DNA from: Dreissena polymorpha
Lineage: Eukaryota; Mollusca; Bivalvia; Myida; Dreissenidae
Direction of reading: 5' to 3'
Assembly (NCBI RefSeq): GCF_020536995.1
Contig: NC_068359.1
Coordinates: 107,641,257 to 107,705,256, forward strand
DNA length: 64,000 bases
The notes under the pieces: generated by a model
Databases searched by the model: none
Seen by the model: only the letters and a program-made list of their open reading frames with translations
What the model was told of the DNA's origin: nothing
Program-made: the position numbers and the translations under genes
Shown here: positions 36,149-48,300 of the stretch, in pieces
Position numbering within the stretch: position 1 is the first letter of the stretch
Layout: the number at the start of each line of letters is the position of its first letter

Positions 36149-36279
36149 GTTAAAAGAATGATTTGTCAAATATTGTTTTTCACTTTATTTTTACTTTATG
36201 TCATGTTGCAATTAAATATTACACTCTTTAAAATTATGTTTTTGTAGTAACTCTCAAATAAAGTGAATGTACATTCCTG

Positions 36280-38635
36280 TGCATCTTAACAAGGCTGTGT
36301 TAATGATCTGATCTGGGCTGTGTGAAGGAGCTGATTTGACCTGTTTGAAGGAGCTGATTTGGCCTGTTTGAATGAGCTGATCTGGGTTGTGTGAATGATC
36401 TGGTCTGGGCTGTGCAAGTGATCTGATCTGGACTGTGTTTCTGAGATGATATGGGCTATGTGCATGAGCTGATCTGGGCTGTGTGAATCAGATGATTTGG
36501 GCTGTATGAATCAGATGATCTAGGCTGTGAGAATGAGCTGATCTGGGCTGTGTAAGTGATCTGATCTGGGCTTTGTGAGTGATCTGATCTGGGCTATGTG
36601 AATAAGCTGATCTGTGCTGTGTGAATCAGCTGATCTGGGCTGTATGAATTGGCTGATCAGGGCTGTGTTAATGAGCTGATCTGGGCTGTTTGAATAAGCA
36701 GATCTGGGCTGTGTTTATGAGCTGATGTGGACTGTGTGAATCAGCTGATATTGGCTGTGTGAATCAGCTGATCTGGACTGTGTGAATTATCATATCAGAG
36801 CCATGTGAATGAGCTGATTTGGGTTGTGTGAATGATCATATCTGGACTGTTTGAATGAGCTGATCTGAGCTGTGTGAATGAGCTAATCTGGACTGTGTGA
36901 ATGAGCTGATCTAGGTTATGTAAATGATCAGATCTGGGCCATGTGAATGATCAAATCTGGGCTTTGTGAATGAGCTGATCTGGGCTATGTGAATGATCAG
37001 ATCTGGACTAAGTTAATAGCTGACTGATGCTGTGTTGATGATCAAATCTGTGTTGTGTGAATGATCTGATCTGGGCAGTGTGAATGAGCTGATATGGGCT
37101 TTGTAAATGAGCTGATCTGGGCTGTCTGAATAATATGATTTGGGCTGTGTGAAAGAGCTGATCTGGGCTGTGTGAGTGATCTGATCTGGGCAGTGTGAAA
37201 GAGCTGATCTGGGCTGTGTGAAAGAGCTGATCTTGGCTGTGTGAATAATCAGATCTGGGCTGTGTGAATGGGCTGATCTGGGCTGTGTTAATCAACTGAT
37301 CTGGGCTATGTGAATCAGCTGATTTGGGCTGTGTAATTATCAGATCTGGGCAGTGTGAATGAGTCTATCTGGGTTGTGTGAAGGAGCTGATCTTGGTTTC
37401 GTGAATGATCAGATATGTGATGAGTGAATGAGCTGATCTGAGCCATGTGAATGAGCTAATCTGGATTGTGTGAATGATCCGATCTTGGCTGTGTGAATGC
37501 GCTGATCTTGGCTGTGTTAATGATCAGATCGGGGCTGTGTGAAAGAGCTGATTTGGCTTGTGTGAAGGAACTGATCTGGGCTATGTGAATGAGCTTATCT
37601 GGGCTGTGTGAGTGATCTGATCTGGGCTGTGTGAATCAGCTTATCAGGGCTGTGCAAATGAGCTGATCTGGACAAAAAATGTGAACTATCAGATCTGAGC
37701 TGTGTGAATCAACTGATCTGGTATGTGTTAATGAGCTGATCTGGGATGTGTGAATCAGCTGATCGGGCTGTGTGAATCAGCTAATCCAGGCTGTGTGAAT
37801 GAGTTGATCTGGTCTGTGCGAATGATCAGATTTGGGCTGTGTGAAGGAGCCTATCTGGGTTTTGTGAAAGAGCTGATCTTGGTTAAGTGAGTGATCACAT
37901 ATTTAATATGTGAAGGAGCTGGTCTGAGCAGTGTGAATGAGCTGATCTGGGCTGTGTAAAGGACATGATCTGGGCTTCCTTAGTGAGCTGATCTAGGCTG
38001 TGTGAATCAGCTGATCTGGGTAGTGTGAATGATCTGAGCAGTGTGAATTATCAGATCTGGACTGTGTGAAACAGCTGATCTGGGCTTCATGAAACAGCTG
38101 ATTTTGGCTTTGTGAATGAGCTGATGTGGACTGTGTGAATGAGTTGATCCGGGCTGTGTGAAGAAGCTGATCTGAGCCGTGTGAATGATCAGATCTGGGC
38201 TGTGTAAATTATCATATCATATCTGGGCTGTGTGAATGAGCAGATATGTGCTGTGTAAATTATCATATCTGGGCTAAGTGAATGAGCTGATCTGATCTGC
38301 TTCAATGAGCTATTCTGGGCTATGTGAATGAGCTGATTTGGGCTGTGTGAATCAGCTGATCTGGGCTCTGTGAATCAGCTGATCTGGGCTGTGTGAATGA
38401 GTTGATCTGATCTGTGTCAATGAGCTGATCTGGGCTCTGTGAATGAGCTGATTGGGGCTGTGTTAAATGAGATAATCTGGGCTCTGTGAATCAGCTGATC
38501 TGGGCTGTGTGAATAAGTTGATCTGATCTTGTCAATGAGATGATCTGGGGTGTGTTAATAAGCTGATCTGGGCTGTTTGAATGAGTTGATCTGGGCTTAG
38601 TTAAGGAGCTTATCTAAGCTGTGTGGAGGAGCTGA
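36280..38635 (+). repeat. 23-bp minisatellite, ~2.35 kb
   Basis: About 100 degenerate copies of AGCTGATCTGGGCTGTGTGA + ATG. Spacing of 23 bp is exact in places (e.g. 38353 to 38376). Many units carry TGATC or GATCAGATC. Open frames across it are repeat-driven, not genes. It lies between the centrin-like gene and SZRD1. Confidence 0.92.
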
Positions 38636-38639
38636 TCCA

Positions 38640-39223
38640 GCAGCAAGATAAATATTAGAGTACGAATGCATCCTTGGTAAGTGCTTCGTGTATAGGATCA
38701 CAATGGGTACAAGTATGAGGACTGAAAAATGTATTGGTGAAGATTAATAGTGATACTTGCCATTAATTGCGGAATGTTACATTGCAATAAACAATATCAT
38801 GTTCATCTAAAGTGTGGTTCTTTGAAGTACTTGTTTATTACCACTGTTTACAATTTATTGCAATCATCAAAAATTCTATCAAACTGAGTTCATACCTCAT
38901 TTAACTTCTTGTGACCTTTTGTGAAAATCTGTGTAGTACTTTATACAGTGATGTCAATTGAATGAAAAGTTCTGCCACACAACTAATTCCTCAACATGGT
39001 GTTTTGTTTGAGTCCTCTATGTAAACTCCTGACAAAGCTTCCTATAATCCCCTTCTGCTTTACAACAAGGGTTTAACAAGATAAGAATTGATGCAAAGCA
39101 TCAAAGGGCGTCGGAAATTTTAGTGTAAAAGGCACTCAATGAAGTTACATGGAACGATTTTTTGTCTACTGTAAATATAAATATATTGACCGATTATTTT
39201 AAACAAAATAGAAAAAGATATTG
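38640..39223. other. Intergenic, unannotated
   Basis: No gene or repeat recognised. Confidence 0.4.
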
Positions 39224-39340
39224 GTATAACCATTATCTATGATTTTGTGTTATAACCCCCAAATAACCATTATCTATGATGTTGTGTTATAACCCCCAAA
39301 TAACCATTATCTATGACTTTGTGTTGTAATCCCCAAATAT
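39224..39340 (+). repeat. 37-bp tandem repeat, three copies
   Basis: TAACCATTATCTATGATTTT then GTGTTATAACCCCCAAA at about 39226, 39263 and 39300; the third is slightly changed. Confidence 0.8.
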
Positions 39341-39705
39341 TTCATAGTTCATTTTATTTACTTTGGTTTCCTTTTTTTACTGGCAGTTTTCATTAATGGC
39401 ACAGTGTAGGTTTTAAAAAATCTGCTTCATCTTGTAAGCGTAATTTCATATTTTTCTCAACTTCAAGGGGAGATGATTCTGAACTTATTCTTACGTTGCT
39501 CATTTACGACAGGGGTCGAGTACTCATTGATATGAAAACACTGTAAAAGTTTTAATGTGTTTACGAACCCCCCCCCCACCCTCTCACACATATATTTCAT
39601 GGGCATAATAAAAACAAAAAAACAATAAAACAGCATATTTATTTAAACTAAAATGTCTACATCAAAACAAAAAGTTAACATAGAACACAAATAAAATCAT
39701 TTGAT

Positions 39706-39756
39706 TTTACTGGGGCTTGAACCATGGGCCTCTCACATGTGAAGCGAGCTTGTAAC
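39706..39756 (-). pseudogene. tRNA-Val-like SINE head, 3' part
   Basis: Minus strand: GTTACAAGCTCGCTTCACAT (anticodon-arm-like, CAC), GTGAGAGGCCCATGGTTCAA, GCCCC; box B is GGTTCAAGCCC. The 3' acceptor strand does not pair with the 5' end, so not a working tRNA. The 5' part is at 40752-40766. Confidence 0.65.
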
Positions 39757-39758
39757 TA

Positions 39759-40749
39759 CCGTAATTACTCTATGTTTTCGGACACATAAAAATAATAATT
39801 TTTTTTCGTGTCCGAAAACTTAGATACGAAAAATATTCACAAAATACAGGTGTCCGAAAACTTACTGTCGACAATTGAAGTGTCCGAAATAGCGTCAATT
39901 GTATCAACAACTAAGGGTAATAGCACGCGCTTGTAAAATACCATGCCGTATAGTATAAATTACAGTTATATGTATTTGCACTGCATTTTAAATAATTTTA
40001 AATGCTTAATTTATTTGACAGATCGTTACTACAAGGTTGTACTTTGACCAACGAGTTCAAAGAAGAGCATGTGATGTACCGATACTCGCTAGTATGAACC
40101 TGTAATTAACGCAAAAAAGCAAACAATGAATTCTTTGTTGGTTTATTTCCGATAGTTGTTGTCTTACACCTTCCATTGTTCGTAAAACTTGCAATAGGGA
40201 GCATCACACTTTGAAGCGTTTAGTATTTGTCAGTTATTTTACTGAGAAGGGGAAGTACCATTGCGGTAGATAATAGCACAGTTCTGCTGTGACGTCACTA
40301 ATTGCTAAGCTGACCGATACATAGGTCACGTGGTTTAACCACAGACAAAGGATTCACTCATGTGGATTCACTCATATTAATTGGCACTACCCCTGGTAAT
40401 TGTCATAACGCTTATGCTATCGGGCGAAACCATTGATTCATACCGGTTTACAAGGTTATTTACCCTATAACGCAAATGTAATGGTCCGTTGCCCTCAGGC
40501 ATGCACCTGTCATGTTTTATGATGTTAATCTGGTTGTAAAACCCCATGATCGAAGTGTCATTAGATATCGAAAACAGGACCGAAATTTGGTAAAATAGCG
40601 CTGTAAAAAAGACTGTCCGAAAACTTAGAGACATTAATTCTGGACGAAAACTCGTGTGTCCGAAAATTAAGAGTCACGAAAAATAATTATTTTTGCTAAA
40701 AAACGGGGTGTCCGAAAACTTAGTGTCCGAAAACATAGAGTAATTACGG
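39759..40749. mobile_element. 991-bp TA-flanked DNA transposon, non-autonomous
   Basis: Ends CCGTAATTACTCTATGTTTT and AAAACATAGAGTAATTACGG are perfect inverted repeats, continuing to CGGACAC/GTGTCCG; TA at 39757-39758 and 40750-40751. GTGTCCGAAAACTTA recurs in subterminal positions at both ends. No transposase seen. Tc1/mariner-pogo type by target site. It splits a tRNA-Val-like sequence. Confidence 0.8.
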
Positions 40750-40751
40750 TA

Positions 40752-40766
40752 CTACACTACGGAACC
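40752..40766 (-). pseudogene. tRNA-Val-like SINE head, 5' part
   Basis: Minus strand GGTTCCGTAGTGTAG. With the other side of the insertion it gives TAGTGTAGTAGTTA, one base off the tRNA-Val A box TAGTGTAGTGGTTA. Confidence 0.65.
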
Positions 40767-40767
40767 G

Positions 40768-42081
40768 CGTGAAAAATTACCTTCTTACTAAGATATTAAT
40801 AAGCTATTAATAGTCGGTTTAAATGTAAACCCAGAAGTTTAAACGCTGGATTGTGAGTGGGGTTAAAGGTCCATACCAAAGGGTCCATACCACTGGCAAG
40901 ATACGGGTCAGGCCTGCGGCCTTCTATATGTGGTTCTTAAAAAAAACAACCTGTAGGAGGACTTGATAGTAATGAGACTCGGGTGCTGTGATGGTGCTCC
41001 TCATTGATAAGCGGCTGCTTCCTTTATCAAGACTCACTATTACAATTAATAATAAGTGTCGCGCTTCGTGCTCTATATTGCCTTTATTAGTAACTAGGTG
41101 GTTGCTAGGATAGTGGAACAAAGAAGTTTTGTTTTTATACAAAACCAGAAAGTTTCATCGGTTCGTGTATTTGCCCAGTCCATGTGATCCTTTATTATTG
41201 CCCAGTCCCTGTGATCAGTTATTAATTAAAAGAATTAGCTTTGCATTATTGGCGATAAATGTTGTAGTAAATGTAATAGGCACAAATGCAGTACTTATTT
41301 ACACGAATTTACACAAAAAATCACCACTATGCAAGATATTCTGACAACAAAAATATATTCATTGATCTGTAAAATAACTTCTCCTGCCATAAGCGAAAAA
41401 AAAAACGTATTACATACTAGTCGCCGCACTTCAGTGCGACGCCAATAAAGGCAAATGAAGCTGAATAAATGATACACATTGTGGATGTAGCTGCAAACAT
41501 AATGCAAATCCTCTGTTGGCCATGTTTACTGATTCAATTAATAGAATATTGTAGCAGAATCTCGAACTTGAGTATACACTGCTTCAGTGGGATTTGAACT
41601 TGTCTACACAAATCATGCACTTAATCATAAAACCAACACTACTATTGGATATCTTACCCCACTGTGTGTCATTGAGACAACTTTTTATAGCTAAATGTAA
41701 ATACCACTTTTTCATATATTTATATACTTTTCATTTTTTGGTTCCAATTTTGTCATTCTTTATTTAACTTAAATTCAATTCTATTCATTTTCAATTCCCC
41801 ATTGATAGGGCTCTATAATTTATATCGTATTTGCCATCCAATTTATAATAATCAAATTAATTATCTTTAATCTGCTCTGAAAAGAATTTAAGCCAGAACA
41901 ATAAGGGGAAAATATACAAACACTTGTGCACCATTTAAACCTTTTAATCACAAAGCATGGGACAGCATACAATATGATTGGTGGGTTTCAGATTATACTC
42001 TGAATAAAAAGCTTTACTACTGGTTCTTATGAGAAGACATTTATTGCTTGGTTTTCATTATAAATGTAATCTTATGAATAA
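40768..42081. other. Intergenic, unannotated
   Basis: No gene recognised. A weak inverted relation around GCCTTTATT (41080 and 41440) hints at another old element. Confidence 0.35.
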
Positions 42082-42465
42082 ACAAGAGATGAGTTTGTCA
42101 GAAACACAATGCCCCTTACTGTGCGCTTTGATTTATTTTTGATTATATCCCTTTAAAAAATACTACTTCCCTTGTAAAAATGATCTGTACCTGCCAAATG
42201 ATAAATAGAAATTATCTCACTTAAAAGCTTGTCACTTCCCTCGGATTTGTGGGTTTTTTTACCTTTGACCTTGAAGGATGACCTTGACCTTTCACCACTC
42301 AAAATGTGCAGCTCCATGATATACACATGCATGCCAAATATCAAGTTGCTATCTTCAATATTGCAAAAGTTATTGCAAAACTTTAACCAAGGTTAAAGTT
42401 TTCCACAGAATGACAGACAGACAGGCCACAAACAACATACCTCCCATCATTCGGTCCGGGGGCAT
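42082..42465 (+). mobile_element. Pearl/Helitron-like repeat, family 2
   Basis: Starts ACAAGAGATGAGTTTGTCAG; core TTTGACCTTGAAGGATGACC; AATGACAGACAGACAGGCC tract; hairpin end CCCATCATTCGGTCCGGGGG. Confidence 0.65.
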
Positions 42466-42469
42466 AAAA

Positions 42470-45201
42470 AAAACATTTTGTACAAATAAAAGTGTAACGC
42501 CATGTAATGAAAGAAACATGTTAATCTACTGGTATTTGAAATCGATTCTCATTTAGGTATTTTGAAGTTTTATAAATAAAAAAACATAAGGTGGATAAAT
42601 GGAATATAAAATACAACCACAATAACTCAAAGCAAGTTATAACTACATATATAGCATGACAGCAACTGCCGTTTACAAAATGTGAACGATAAAGTAACCA
42701 TTATTACACTATAGCTATGTTGTTGTTTTAAATTAATTTTATTATTGGTATGTCTTGAACATGTGTTTAAAAGTTGCTGGAATTTAAAATTATTTTATAT
42801 CTGAAGAAAGTAACTACACTTGTAACATGGTGCAACAGAATGAGCTGCTTTAACATACATAACAAAAGTATCATTCCTCAAGTCTATTTCTAAATAATTA
42901 AGTTGAAATATCAATAAAATTCTATGACTTTCAAGTCTGTTTAAAAAAAGCATTGTCATAAAAAAGCATCCTCCTTATGCAACAAATGCATTATCACCCA
43001 GTAAAAATTTTCTAATCAAAACACGAATCAAGCATGCGTAAAAAACGGATGTTGGCATCTATCTTTTATACCTTGATTAGTTGTAAATGGGGGTAGACAG
43101 AGAACATTAGAATAGTTTATTTCAAAGTACTATTTCGTTCTGTTTTGTCACATTTGTTATTGATATTGCAACTTTAATTACACAAATTTCAGTACAGCAG
43201 TCAATGACTATAAGTCGCAAAATTCAGCAAAAGTATTACTTAAAACAGATGCAATATGGTAAATTAATTTGCTGGTACAGAAGCATGAATTACACACATA
43301 ATGATTAAGATTTATTACATAGAAAATAAGAAAAATATCATATCTATATAACAAAACCCAAGACATGATAAATTTAAAAAAAAAGAAAAAAAGAAAAGCT
43401 ACCCAAACAAAGATAAGCAGCCTTTTTCAAAGGAATAAGAACATACGTAACTGAATACTCATTGGAAACATTTCTTCCAGTATTAAATAATTAATATAAT
43501 TAATTAATAATTCAAGCACATGTTATCATATTTAAAATGAATGGCACAACCAGGCCTTCATAAAAAAAACTCTGTCCACGAAGCATTACCGTTACCTATA
43601 TACATTGAAAATGTAAATTAAGAGCTTCACAATCCCACATCTCTCTGTAAACTGCAGGGTCCTGTTGTTCAAAACTGTAATAGTTGGTTACAATAAATTG
43701 TTAACAATTGAAAACAAATTTCTCTTTCTGAACTGGCATAAACTTAGCTATGAAGGCTGAACTCTGCAAAATTGGTAACTACTGTGTACTGCTTAAAACA
43801 GATGTTTTTATACCAAGATAGAATATGTGCATTTTAAAGTTTAGCATGGTTATCGTTAAACATCATGTAACCTTTTTAACAACTGAGCCCTGGATATCAG
43901 TTACGCTAAAACTCATTCCAACATAAACACGGACATTCTTTCCCATACAATACATTCCATCGATGTCAGATTTAAAACATCTGTTTATGCAGGTTTGATA
44001 CAGATTGTAAAGTTCTATACTGAGTAATCTGCACTTGCAATAAAAAAATCTACTTAATGCACTGCCTCTGATTAAAATGTCAGGCACACACTGTATGGTA
44101 AAAATTTAATACATTTGTGACATACAGGATAATGCATGTGCACTCAATCTTATCTGATTACCAGCTTAAAATACATCACATAAGGTGACAATCTAAGCAA
44201 TATGCACTGACACTCTAAGTCATTCTAGATCATTGTATTTGTAACATGTACCTAAATATTTCACAAAGGGATCCACTGACAATGTTAGCCAAGTCCAAGG
44301 GCTTCCACAAGCTCAAAATTTTCTTTAGCCAACTTTGCCTCACTATAGAAAACTCTTATTTAATTTGGGCAATTTATGGAGAAAAACTTGCAGCGAAATA
44401 ACATTTTCTTTAGCCATATGGCCAAAGTTCCTTTTATATACATCTTCGCAAAGCCTGTTGCTTTCTCACTAACTTTTTGTCATGCTAATCTCTTTATCTC
44501 ATCAACAAACTTGCGCATAAGGGGTCAGCACATCCCTTGAGAACCACACACTAATTGCCTTACGAAGTCAAAACCTTCTGACAGTGCTCATACAGAGATA
44601 CAACTCCTACTCCCCATCAGCAACTGCAACTAAGGTATCAAGGCTTGGCACAACAGTCTTGTGGCACATTCCTGTTCATCAGGAATGTGTGTACCCCTAA
44701 TGCACACGCACTCATTTTCAGGCCTTGATCTGTATAACCTAAGTGCATTCATATCATGTAGGGACATAATTAAAACCCTATCCTCCCTCTATCAAATTCC
44801 ACCATCTTTCTTACAAACAAAGTGTTCATGGGTTGAAAGAATTGAATTTGTTCACAAATGCTCTTAATACTTTGTAAATATGATGGTATAATGAGTATTC
44901 ACCTGGAAATCTGTCATACTCAGCAAAAATCTAAAGTTAGTATTTAATTAATATTGTGTTACATGAACATCAGAAACTATTTTACAATCATTATAATTAC
45001 AATAAATTTTGTTTGTATTAAAATATGTTTGATAATCAATTTGTGAAAATACTTTAGGTGAAGGGTATACACAAATGTTTAAGGAGGAACAAATTTTCAC
45101 ATCAACCAAAAACCAAACGATCTCTCTCACACACAAAGCGTGAGAGAGAACATAGGGTTAGTCAGGTTACATTATCAACCAATGGTATTAGTAGACTAGT
45201 G
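42470..45201. other. Downstream of SZRD1, probable 3'UTR and flank
   Basis: Non-coding AT-rich sequence just after the SZRD1 stop (minus strand). Several TTTATT (AATAAA on the minus strand) occur, none clearly preferred. No clear repeat family. The antisense frame at 44661-44867 has no known homology. Confidence 0.4.
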
Positions 45202-45316
45202 CTATCTGTGTTGGTCAAAGCCCCGAGTATCATCTGGCCCTTTTGGATCACGCAGTATCTGAACTTTGCCTGTCTGCATCTTGGAACCATCTTCTGGCTT
45301 CACAATCTTCATGGGG
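45202..45316 (-). CDS. SZRD1: SZRD1 exon 5 (stop)
   Basis: (R)PMKIVKPEDGSKMQTGKVQ, ILRDPKGPDDTRGFDQHR, then TAG. The GPDxTRGF end matches the conserved SZRD1 C-terminus GPDGSQGFKQRR. Acceptor TAATTAG. Confidence 0.9.
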
Positions 45317-48300
45317 CTAATTACAGAACATAGCATGTGGATTACAATTATGTAAACCATGAATTTCATACATCTGATTAAGCAATAGGAGAAGAAATAT
45401 GGGACAGATTCAATAAGGCTTTGACTGTATTGCAAGCCATACAGGTTCTCCCTACCATTTAAAACCTCCACTAATAAAACATTGTGCACTACATCCATAT
45501 TAAAACTTATATCTACATGTGTAAAATTTGATAAACTTATGTGATTTCCATTTGACACATAGTATTAAAGGTTTAGTTTTTTAAACTATTTTTCTTATAA
45601 AGAAATTTGACCTGGTTTTGTGGGTTCTGTGCATTTAAAAATAATTACTTTTTTTAATTTTGGACCATTACTTAATATCTGCCCTGTTGGACAAACTGCC
45701 ATACAGAACACAGTTTCATTGATAGCTAACAAGCAAGATGCCAAATTTTATCATTTTTACGTATCCATTTTAAACATTGATAATAAGTAAAATTTGATAT
45801 AACAAGAGATTGCCAAGCAATATGGTCCCCTACCGGTGGAAATCCACCATTGTCAGAATTATTTTTTTTTATTTGTTGCCATAGCAACCAGAATTCTTGA
45901 CGTAGGAACAAAATGAAATGATGTGCATAATCTCCCTATTGTCATCTATCCATGTTTCAAGTTTCATGAAAAAATATAAAACTTTTAAAGTTATCGCAGG
46001 ATAAAATATTTTCAGCAATATTTCTAGTCTATTTGTTAATATTTCTAGTCTATTTGTTGCCATAGCAACCAGAATTCTTGATGTAGGAACAAAATGAAAT
46101 GACGTGCATTATCTCTATAATGCCATCTATCCATGTTTCAAGTTTCATGAAAACATATGAAGTTATCGCAGGATCCAGAAAAGTGTGACAGACTGACTGA
46201 CTGACTGACAGAGCGCAAACCAGAAGTCCCCTCCGGTTTTACCGGTAGGGGACAATAATAGCACAAGACAGATGCCAGAAAAAATTTCACTATGATAAAT
46301 GTTTTGCCCGAAACATACAGGAAAATAACTTTCTTTCCTGAATGTTAACCCGCCGTAAGTAAGCAGAACAATGCTTAACTAAACCCCTGGGTGTATTAGA
46401 CTTCAGGTTGGTTCATTGAAAGGCATGATGAATTTTGCTACTTGTGGATGATCATGGGTTATAATACTGAATGCTATGAATATTGCTACCAGGTTTTATA
46501 TATATGTATATACATGTAATTATTGTTTGTACTTCTAATTGTTATAATTTGTTTTCAATAAAAGCATTTGTTAAGAGTTTAAGACTGAAATTAGTTACAA
46601 TACTATAAAACATTCACCTATGCCTTAACATCTAGATAGCTTTCTAAACAATCACAGAACTGATTTTGGAAACAGCAAGGAGAGGAAAATGCCAAAATGT
46701 CCTTACAGAATTCTCTTAAACTCTTCACTTTATAGTAATCCAGATAGTTAAGATATAGGAGGCAAAATGTCACACCTGACAACATAGGTAAAACAAAGGA
46801 GGAGAAATCACATCCCTGACATTGGTAAAATATGAGGAGAAATCAAACCCCTGACAATGTAACAGGTATGTAAAATCTAGAAGTACCGTTGCTGTGGTGA
46901 AGGCTGTGTGGCGTTGTTGTTGGTGTTGTCTGCGCCTGTGTAGCCCTCCCCCAAGATACGTCTCCTGGCCTCATTGTACTCTGCCTCACGTTGCTGAATG
47001 CTCTTCTGAGGACCTTTAAGGTTCCTGGAGTCACATCAACAAAACATCTTAATACTTCAGTTCCCAAAAAATAACAGTAATTTCATTGAGACGCTTGTTC
47101 TATAAGTTTAATACAGTCTAATTTTGCAGCATACAAGCCGTGTTAGTATATAAAGTATTCAAGGCTAAATAGTCAATGTCCAGCCTACTAAACAGTTTGG
47201 AGTTTCCAAAGGATTTCTTAACCACAGTTAAGGTTAAACTTTGTGGGAAAACTAAAATCATTTCAAAGTTATTTAAAAAAAATTACAAAACCAAATTGAT
47301 TTTTATTTATTAAATTAATGTTATAAACAAGGGCTGTTTGTAAAACATGCATGCCCCCCATATGGGCTCTCTGTTGTAGTGACAGCCATTGTGTGAATAT
47401 GTTTTTTGTCACTGTGACCTTGACCTTTGACCTAGTGACCTGAAAATCAATAGGGGTCATCTGCCAGTCATGATCAATATACCTATGAAGTTTCATGATC
47501 CTAGCCATAACCCTTCTTGAGTTATAATCCGGAAACCATTTTACTATTTAGGGTCACCGTGACCTTGACCTTTGACCTAGTGACCTGAAAATTGATAGGG
47601 GTCATCTGCCAGTCATGATCAATCTACCTATCAAGTTTCATGATCCTAGGAATAAGGGTTCTTCAGTTATCATCCGGAAACCATTTTACTATTTCGGGTC
47701 ACCGTGCACTTGACCTTTGACCTAGTGACCTCAAAATTGATAGGGGTCATCTGCGAGTCATGATCAATGTACCTATGAAGTTTCATGATCCTAGGCATAA
47801 GCGTTCTTGAGTTATCATCCGGAAACCATTTTACTATTTCGGGTCACCATGACCTTGACCTTTGTCCTAATGACCTCAAAATCAATAGGGGTCATCTGCA
47901 AGTCATGATCAATCTACATATCAAGTTTCATGATCCTAGGCATAAGCGTTCTTGAGTTATCATCCGGAAACCATTTTACTATTTCGGGTCACCATGACCT
48001 TGACCTTTGACCTAGTGACCTGAAAATCAATAGGGGTCATCTGCCAGCCATTATCAATCTACCTACGAAGTTTCATGATCCTAGGCATAAGCGTTCTTGA
48101 GTTATCATCCGGAAACCATTTTACTATTTCGGGTCACTGTGACCTTGACCTTTGACCTAGTGACCTCAAAATCAATAGGGGTCATCTGCGAGTCATGATC
48201 AATCTACCTATAAAGTTTCATGATCCTAGGCCTAAGCGTTCTTGAGTTATCATCCAGAAACCATTTTACTATTTCGGGTCACTGTGACCTTGACCTTTGA

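Noticed and set aside
37008-37295. Minus-strand frame with repeated QPRSD/HTAQI peptide
   Set aside because: Produced by the 23-bp minisatellite; the period is not a multiple of three and there is no start or splice context.
39706-40766. Functional tRNA-Val gene
   Set aside because: Interrupted by a 991-bp insertion, and the acceptor stem does not pair.
41058-41462. Possible element bounded by GCCTTTATT inverted pair
   Set aside because: The inverted match is too short and no target duplication is visible.
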